From positions 279-64,278 of the forward strand of contig NZ_SDLR01000009.1 in NCBI RefSeq assembly GCF_004522215.1: a DNA stretch of 64,000 nucleotides. Reading direction: 5' to 3'. Below are positions 58,626 to 64,000 of this stretch, in pieces. This stretch comes from Ammoniphilus sp. YIM 78166. GTDB taxonomy: Bacteria > Bacillota > Bacilli > Aneurinibacillales > RAOX-1. The first letter of the stretch is position 1. Every line of letters begins with the position of its first letter. The notes beneath the pieces are model-generated. The model worked only from the letters and a program-made list of their open reading frames with translations, had not been told where the DNA came from and searched no databases. Both the position numbers and the translations under genes were made by a program.

Positions 58626-59900
58626 TTAATAGAAAGGGAAGAAGATCGGTAACAAGATCATCCCTACGACGATGGATACGATAATTAATGGCACCCCAAC
58701 TTTAACGTAATCCGTAAATCGATATCCCCCTAAACCATAAACCATGGTATTGGCTGGCATTCCGATAGGTGTTGCAAAGGCAAGAGAACCACCAATGACG
58801 GTTGCCATTAAAACAGCTTTGGGATCAGCGCCTATCGCACTAGCAATAGAAAGTCCTATCGGAACCAGCAGAGCGGTCGTTGCGGTATTGGACATGAAAT
58901 TGGTCATCACCGCCGAGAGGACTAAGATCACAAATAAGAGAATGTAGGGGGAAGGGCTACTGCCCAAAGCTCCGATTAACGTATTGGCGATTAACGCCCC
59001 TGAACCTGATACATCAATGGCCTTGGCTAACGCGAGTGAACCTACAAATAACAGAATTGTATTCATATCGATGGATTTCATGGCATTCTTTTCAGAAATC
59101 ACTCGTGTAGCAACTAAAACCAATGCCCCTACCCATGCGGAAATATATAATTTTACTCCAATTTGTTTCTCGAAGATCATCGCAACAATGGTTAATACAA
59201 GGACGATAAGAGCCGTATTCTGTTTCCATTTGGGTACGTTTGAATAATCCGCTTGCTTACTGTAAACCGAGTCCGTGTCTAGCGGATCGTCCTTACGATC
59301 GGGAAGAAACTTATAACCAATCAAGCTAAAATAGAGGATGCCGATTATAAGCATAGGTAATCCTACTTTTGCATATTCAAAAAATCCAAACTCCATCCCC
59401 ATATCTTGAAGCGCTGACTGCGCAATCATATTCCCTGGTGCACCGATGAGACTCAGGTTTCCCCCCATAGCTGCGGCCAACACGAGAGGCAATAGCAGTC
59501 TGGATCTTGAAAAACCGGACTTCGCCGCTATACCGATAATGACGGGTATAAAGACCGCTGCAGTCCCTGTGTTTGAAAGAAACCCAGACATTAAACCCGT
59601 AATCACCATAACCGCAATGATTAACTGTCTTTCTGTTTTAGCAAATTTGGTTACGATCCCCCCTACCTTTTGAGCCATTCCCGTATCAAAAAAAGCAGCA
59701 CCCACGATAAACATAGCCATAAAGAGAAGAACATTGCTGTCCACAAAACCAGCAAAAGCTTCGGCCGGTTTCAGTATTCCTGTTAAGGTGAGACCAACGG
59801 CCACCATCATAGCGGTAATGGGCAACGGTATTTTCTCCCACGCAAACATGATAATCGCAAAGACTAAGAAACATAACGTAATAACCCCCGGACTCATCAA
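58626..59900 (-). CDS. DASS/SLC13-family anion transporter
   Basis: A 424-residue transporter of the divalent-anion:sodium symporter/ArsB-CitT group with eleven or twelve hydrophobic segments. Family motifs are FLSNTGTAAVFIPVI and, near the C-terminal half, NFMSNTATTALLVPIGLS, with the second SNT as sodium-site repeat. It lies downstream of the AraC gene and upstream of the dehydratase genes, which suggests uptake of a dicarboxylate such as tartrate, malate or fumarate. Confidence 0.9.
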   Translation of the reverse strand: MMSPGVITLCFLVFAIIMFAWEKIPLPITAMMVAVGLTLTGILKPAEAFAGFVDSNVLLFMAMFIVGAAFFDTGMAQKVGGIVTKFAKTERQLIIAVMVITGLMSGFLSNTGTAAVFIPVIIGIAAKSGFSRSRLLLPLVLAAAMGGNLSLIGAPGNMIAQSALQDMGMEFGFFEYAKVGLPMLIIGILYFSLIGYKFLPDRKDDPLDTDSVYSKQADYSNVPKWKQNTALIVLVLTIVAMIFEKQIGVKLYISAWVGALVLVATRVISEKNAMKSIDMNTILLFVGSLALAKAIDVSGSGALIANTLIGALGSSPSPYILLFVILVLSAVMTNFMSNTATTALLVPIGLSIASAIGADPKAVLMATVIGGSLAFATPIGMPANTMVYGLGGYRFTDYVKVGVPLIIVSIVVGMILLPIFFPFY

Positions 59901-59927
59901 ACAACCCTCCCTTTTATTTCTTTTTGA

Positions 59928-59990
59928 AGACGTCTTCTTGTCTATAATAATAGGTTGCCGAAAACGCTTACGCTATCCGATTCTTTTAGT
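59928..59990. promoter_or_regulatory. Shared upstream region, transporter copy
   Basis: AGACGTCTTCTTGTCTATA then ACGCTTACGCTATCCGATTC and TTTTAGTG. It parallels 58378-58440 in both blocks. Confidence 0.65.
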
Positions 59991-60051
59991 GATTTTCCTG
60001 TTCTATTCTTGTTTTCTTCCTTTTTAGCCCCTTCATTACTTTGCCAATATA

Positions 60052-60171
60052 TAAAAAAACCTTGAAAGCTGAAACGGCTTTCAAGGGGCTTATCCTGCAT
60101 ATTTAAGCTAGATGAACGGTGAGTTAAAATCCTAGATCTAAAAAATCACCCTAGTAGATATTTTAGAAATC
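60052..60171. repeat. Duplicated spacer, copy 2
   Basis: Contains TAAAAAAAC, TGAAACGGCTT, TTTAAGCTA and CCTAGTAGATATTTTAGAA, parallel to 58498-58620. The segment CCTTGAAAGC/GCTTTCAAGG at 60060-60086 is a clear terminator of the AraC gene. Confidence 0.7.
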
Positions 60172-60172
60172 A

Positions 60173-61243
60173 TTATTTTTTCTCTTCCATTTTTGCGATC
60201 TTGGTCAGACAATCATCAAGAGCCTTCCTAATTTCTCTCAGACTTTGATAATCTTCTTCATTCAGGCTTTTTTTCTCTTCTTGCTCGTTATTTCCTTGTT
60301 GTGCGAATTCCGATGGCTCCATTGTCTCTTTACTCGCCATGATGGTCTCGAATTCTTCCTCTTCCAGATATCTTTTTTCTCTTAACACACTGGGAGAAGA
60401 TTCCTCCATAGACAGCTGTTTTCTGTATTCGGAAGGAGTTTTGCCAAAGCTGCTTTTAAATGCGGTATTAAAGGCTTTCACCTCGGAAAATCCATAGGAC
60501 AAGGCAATATCGGAAATTTTCTCTTCGAGATCCGTAAGGGCATAGGTTGCTTCTCTCAGTCTGACTCTTGTCAGGTATTCATAGTAGTTGATCCCGAGCT
60601 GCTGCTTTACAATCTGGGAAATATAACTCTTATGATATCCGGATACCTTGGAGAGCTCTTCAAGGCTGATTTTATTTTTATAGTGACGATCAATATAGTG
60701 AATAATTTTATTCACTGCATCCGTTTTCTTCTTATTGCTCGCCATTTCCATGGATGAAATCTCTTTGGGCGGGAAATGTTTGACCAGCGTGGCCATGAGC
60801 TGATGCAGTAAACCTTCAACATAGATCTTTTCTGCCGGTGTGTTCCCTTCAATATGTTGAAGCATGTCGATGGAGAACCTTCTAATTTCTCTAAAGGAGG
60901 GATCATTTCTTGTCTTCCTGCTCGATATACAATTGAACTCAAGTAAATGGTAATCACGATAATAGCTTCGAAAGTAAATCGGATTAAGATGGATCACCAT
61001 CGCTATGGAATTGGGCTTCCTGGCAAGGGTGGCATGTCCGACATTGGAATTGATCAGCATCATGTCATCTTCTTCTAAAATATAGTTTTCACCATTCAGG
61101 CTGACTTCAATTTCTCCCTTTAGAACCATAATCAGCTCCAGGGCATCATGCCAGTTGTAATGATAGGAACGTATATAGTATACATACTGTTTTACGTCAA
61201 TATCTCTTTTGTTGTTTTTAAAGGTATAATACATAAGCCCCAT
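60173..61243 (-). CDS. AraC-family regulator of the dicarboxylate genes
   Basis: A 356-residue regulator: an N-terminal cupin-like sensor (HYNWHDALELIMVLKGEIEV), two C-terminal helix-turn-helix motifs (KISLEELSKVSGYHKSYIS and ISDIALSYGFSEVKAFNTAF), and a long charged tail of about 70 residues that is unusual for the family. The ATG at 61243 follows GAGGTGA. It is probably the activator of the neighbouring transporter and dehydratase operons, whose upstream regions share a conserved block. Confidence 0.88.
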   Translation of the reverse strand: MGLMYYTFKNNKRDIDVKQYVYYIRSYHYNWHDALELIMVLKGEIEVSLNGENYILEEDDMMLINSNVGHATLARKPNSIAMVIHLNPIYFRSYYRDYHLLEFNCISSRKTRNDPSFREIRRFSIDMLQHIEGNTPAEKIYVEGLLHQLMATLVKHFPPKEISSMEMASNKKKTDAVNKIIHYIDRHYKNKISLEELSKVSGYHKSYISQIVKQQLGINYYEYLTRVRLREATYALTDLEEKISDIALSYGFSEVKAFNTAFKSSFGKTPSEYRKQLSMEESSPSVLREKRYLEEEEFETIMASKETMEPSEFAQQGNNEQEEKKSLNEEDYQSLREIRKALDDCLTKIAKMEEKK

Positions 61244-61386
61244 TCTCTTCACCTCATGACCCGCTTTTTTCCTCTACGCCGATAGATAGACCTATATTAC
61301 AATTAATTACGGAACTTATTCAACTTTTTCAGGGTTAGAGAGATATGTTAAACTGAATACTAAATTAAATTGGGAGGGGGATAATT

Positions 61387-62010
61387 GTGGACTTTCTATC
61401 TATCGTATCCTTTTTGGGTGCAGCTATAGTTCTTACCCTTATGCCTGGACCAGATAACTTATTCACCTTGGCCCAGAGCATAACAAAAGGAAAAAAAGCA
61501 GGAATTTATACTACCCTTGGGCTTTGTACAGGGTTACTAGTTCATATTACGACTGCGACCATCGGCATATCAGCCGTCATTTATCATTCAGCTATAGCAT
61601 TCACCCTAGTGAAATATGCAGGAGCAGCATACTTGCTATTCTTAGCCTTTAAATCATTTACAGAAAAAAGTTCCAGTTTAAACCTAGGAATTGAGGACAC
61701 TTTAAATTATGCGTCTCTATATAAAAAAGGCATAATCATGAATCTGCTAAATCCAAAAGTGTCTTTATTTTTCTTGGCATTTTTCCCTCAGTTTATTAGT
61801 TATGAAAATGGTAATGTTTCCTTTCAAATGCTTGTCTATGGAATTCTATTTCTAATCCAGGCTTTTGTCATTTTCACCTTAATAAGCATGTTTGCTGGCA
61901 AAGTAGGTTATTTCCTACGCAAAAATCCGACATTATCTACAAAAATTAATTATATTCAAGGGTCTTTGTTCACACTTATAGGGTTAAAGATGGCGTTTAG
62001 CGAAAAATAA
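61387..62010 (+). CDS. LysE-family translocator
   Basis: A 207-residue membrane protein with about six hydrophobic segments and family motifs LTLMPGPDNLFTLAQS near the N terminus and GIIMNLLNPKVSLFFLAFFP. It starts with GTG behind GGGAGGGGG. LysE/RhtB members export amino acids. Single gene, substrate unknown. Confidence 0.9.
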   Translation: MDFLSIVSFLGAAIVLTLMPGPDNLFTLAQSITKGKKAGIYTTLGLCTGLLVHITTATIGISAVIYHSAIAFTLVKYAGAAYLLFLAFKSFTEKSSSLNLGIEDTLNYASLYKKGIIMNLLNPKVSLFFLAFFPQFISYENGNVSFQMLVYGILFLIQAFVIFTLISMFAGKVGYFLRKNPTLSTKINYIQGSLFTLIGLKMAFSEK

Positions 62011-62062
62011 TAGCTATTATCTACACCCTTTTACACAGTGAAGCATCGCTAATGTAACACTA

Positions 62063-62106
62063 AAAAAAGAACAGGCATACGCGTGGCGTAGCCTGTTCTT
62101 TTTTTT
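62063..62106. terminator. Bidirectional terminator
   Basis: AAAAAAGAACAGGC/GCCTGTTCTTTTTT stem between converging genes. Confidence 0.9.
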
Positions 62107-62767
62107 ACGATCCATTAACTACAATCGGCTCTTTTGGAACCCGCCCAAACGACTTTGCCATTCGTTTTTCCCAAAATGGAATAGACCATTGGATGAGTGG
62201 TCCTAAGAGAATAGCGATAAGGAAAGTACCTATGCTAACCGGTCCACCCATTAACCATCCAGCAAGCAGTACAGCTACTTCAATGGTAATCCGAGATCGC
62301 TGAATGCTCCATCCCCATTTTTCGTTGATGGCTAACATCAAACTATCACGCGGTCCCGCTCCAAGCCTAGGCGAGATGTACATTCCAAAGCCAATGCCTA
62401 TAATTAACAGCCCTAGTAAGAAGAAAAGACATTGCTTCCCTATCGTCTTCCATTCAGGAACGATATCTAACCAAAGAAACAGGTCAATAAATGCACCGAA
62501 GAAAACGATGTTTAATACCGTTCCTAGGTTGGGCTTGATTTTAGCTATGAGGAAAGAAAGAATGATGACTATAGCCCCAACAATTTGTGTCCATATGCCA
62601 ATCGTTAACCCAAACGTATAATACAGACCTATATGAAACGATTCCCAAGGAGCTACTCCAAGATTCGACCGAATGGTAAGAACGCTACCGAAAGCAATAA
62701 CTACTAATCCTAAAAAGAACATGAAATAACGAACAAACAAGGTTTTATCAAAGGATTGCCTTTTCAT
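62105..62767 (-). CDS. YczE/YitT-type membrane protein
   Basis: A 220-residue integral membrane protein with about five hydrophobic segments, including FFLGLVVIAFGSVLTIRSNLG and LLGLLIIGIGFGMYISPRLGAGPRDSL split by a short break. This is the YczE-type pattern. The ATG at 62767 is preferred (GGGGAG just upstream); the longer start at 62785 has none. Function unknown. Confidence 0.82.
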   Translation of the reverse strand: MKRQSFDKTLFVRYFMFFLGLVVIAFGSVLTIRSNLGVAPWESFHIGLYYTFGLTIGIWTQIVGAIVIILSFLIAKIKPNLGTVLNIVFFGAFIDLFLWLDIVPEWKTIGKQCLFFLLGLLIIGIGFGMYISPRLGAGPRDSLMLAINEKWGWSIQRSRITIEVAVLLAGWLMGGPVSIGTFLIAILLGPLIQWSIPFWEKRMAKSFGRVPKEPIVVNGS

Positions 62768-62785
62768 TCTCCCCAAACTCCCCAT

Positions 62786-63091
62786 TGTGATGAATTATAT
62801 ATAGTATAGGTTGATCATATAATCTATCATTCTATCATGCCTGAAGTTAATTATCAAAAAACACTTAAAAGCACCCCTCCATAGGGATGCTCTGTTTATT
62901 CACTTCAGGGATACCCCCTCAGGTAGGGGACTGTCCCTCATCACAAAGTAAAGTACGGAGTACTTTACTGTTGCCGATTAATAATAATCGATCTAAGTCC
63001 TTTAAAAAATACATACTGGCAATATACCGGGATGACCGCATTTCGACCTTTATGCTCCGCACTCCCTCAACTTATCTTTTAGGGCTCCCCC
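62786..63091. other. Gene-free stretch with a hairpin
   Basis: 306 bp without a credible gene. AGTAAAGT/ACTTTACT (62947-62969) forms a perfect stem; nothing else was recognised. Confidence 0.55.
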
Positions 63092-64000
63092 CTATTCCTC
63101 TACATAGGGAATCGTTAAGGGACCCAGCGGCAGAACGGCTACTGTCATGTCTTCCCCATACTTCTTTTTTAATTCTTCTAATGTTTGCTCTATATCGCTG
63201 GAGGGCTCAAACATAGCTTGTTTCACTGTCTCTGAAGGCAAGGAAGAATACACATGGACATCAGCCCAAACCTGAATTACCGCTTGCTTTTGCACCTGCC
63301 ATTGATCAAAGACTTTAAAGGAAGGGTCATTAATCATCTGTAGAATTTCATGGGGGGTCTTCTGCATTCGCAAAATCTCCGCATAATTCCCGTGATTTGG
63401 CAAGCCGTCTATGCATTCTGCTGCACAGATAATCGTTCCGCCTTCCTTTACAATCTTGTGGGCAGCACTCATCCCCTTTACTGCTTGATAAAGATTTTGA
63501 TCTAACGGATACCCTGAATTCGAGGTAATTACAACATCAAAACGATGGTCACAGCGAATCATAGCATGCTCTTTGGCAAAGGCGCAACCACGGTCATGCG
63601 CCTCGAACAACGCTCCAGCAAAAACTGCGGTAATTTCCTTTTCTCGATTAAGCGTGACATTCAACAGGAAGTCAGGGGGACACATCCGATTCACTTCTCG
63701 AGCCATGTCTTGTACCGGATTATCGACCATATTTCCCCAAGTAGATAAGGGATCCCCGATCATTCTGGCATTATGAAAGGTCATGATTGTTTCAATTCCG
63801 GCAATCCCAGGCATAATCCCTTTCGGTCCGCCCGAGAAGCCAGCAAAAAAGTGCGGTTCAATAAAGCCCGTAGCAATTTTAAAATCAGCTTCCACGTACT
63901 CCTTGTTTAAGTAGGCGTCACAGCCAAAGCGACTCTCTCCTACTTTCACCAGTTCGTCTCTGTTATGGCAGTGATGGTTGATGACTCTTATGTTATCGAC
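63092..64000 (-). CDS. larA: LarA-type nickel-dependent lactate racemase family protein (partial)
   Basis: At least 302 residues; the frame stays open to the end of the window, so the N-terminal part is outside. The LarA signature EPHFFAGFSGGPKGIMPG holds the catalytic-site lysine, with later TSNSGYPLDQNLYQAVKGM and IICAAECIDGLPNHG. Family members racemise lactate or related hydroxyacids, some with a nickel-pincer cofactor. The partner genes larB, larC and larE are not in the window. A role in hydroxyacid metabolism would fit the tartrate-type genes, but is inference. Confidence 0.88.
   Translation of the reverse strand, partial: VDNIRVINHHCHNRDELVKVGESRFGCDAYLNKEYVEADFKIATGFIEPHFFAGFSGGPKGIMPGIAGIETIMTFHNARMIGDPLSTWGNMVDNPVQDMAREVNRMCPPDFLLNVTLNREKEITAVFAGALFEAHDRGCAFAKEHAMIRCDHRFDVVITSNSGYPLDQNLYQAVKGMSAAHKIVKEGGTIICAAECIDGLPNHGNYAEILRMQKTPHEILQMINDPSFKVFDQWQVQKQAVIQVWADVHVYSSLPSETVKQAMFEPSSDIEQTLEELKKKYGEDMTVAVLPLGPLTIPYVEE

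Overview
The window looks like chromosomal DNA of a Gram-positive, endospore-forming member of the Bacillales, probably Paenibacillaceae-like. Supporting signs are strong AGGAGG-type ribosome binding sites, GTG/TTG starts, a Spo0E-like phosphatase, CtaG, an AnsR-like repressor beside asparaginase genes, and AbrB-type and IS110 genes. No rRNA, tRNA or CRISPR was seen. The species assignment is inference. The main theme is catabolism of nitrogen compounds: polyamines and agmatine, amides and nitriles, asparagine, methylated amines, and a tartrate-type hydroxyacid.

Layout. 1-250: five 52-bp tandem repeats. 324-7316: a sigma-54 activator with a nitrilase-fold protein and an M29 aminopeptidase, divergent from a permease, an acetylpolyamine deacetylase homologue and N-carbamoylputrescine amidase. 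7369-17808: the polyamine core, with agmatinase, glutamate dehydrogenase plus PdxS, a zinc ribbon plus PsiE, aldehyde dehydrogenase plus putrescine aminotransferase (patA), and a CBS/PAS sigma-54 activator. 17860-24000: an accessory island with a PIN/AbrB toxin-antitoxin pair, a lipoprotein, an IS110 element with a possible bridge-RNA region, an IS110 relic, an Lrp regulator with an isochorismatase-type hydrolase, and hairpin repeats. 23904-32655: a second polyamine block with amidohydrolase, two APC permeases, a second agmatinase, a TetR regulator, a chemoreceptor and a Spo0E-like protein. 32767-41591: an ACT-MFS fusion, two asparaginases with an AGCS transporter and an AnsR-like repressor, and a nitrilase. 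41683-46011: a siroheme nitrite/sulfite reductase, a MocR regulator and CtaG. 46354-55685: a dimethylamine-monooxygenase-type operon with its own glutamyl-tRNA reductase, followed by a second glutamate dehydrogenase. 55960-61243: tartrate/fumarate dehydratase, FAH-family enzyme, DASS transporter and AraC regulator. 61387-64000: LysE, a YczE-like protein and the 3' part of larA.

How it works together. At least twelve sequences matching the sigma-54 consensus TTGGCAY-N5-TTGCW lie in front of these units. Six units in the polyamine part also carry upstream 16-bp sites of the form TATKCA-N4-TGCATA, often in pairs 18 bp apart. The activator encoded at 15450-17588 is the natural candidate to bind them. 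The methylated-amine operon and the second glutamate dehydrogenase share a different upstream motif (TTCATTTTTGAA), and the first permease operon has a third (ATAATG-N8-CATTAT). The scheme is therefore one sigma factor with three activator-site classes. It feeds amine carbon and nitrogen through agmatinase, PatA, aldehyde dehydrogenase and glutamate dehydrogenase, and it appears to include chemotaxis and a sporulation-phosphorelay phosphatase. The most unusual items are an ACT domain fused to an MFS transporter, a nitrilase-fold protein lacking its catalytic cysteine, two 81-residue biotinyl-lipoyl-like proteins without the modifiable lysine, a small zinc-ribbon family linked to this regulon, and a HemA plus truncated DmmA paralogue inside a heme-dependent demethylase operon.
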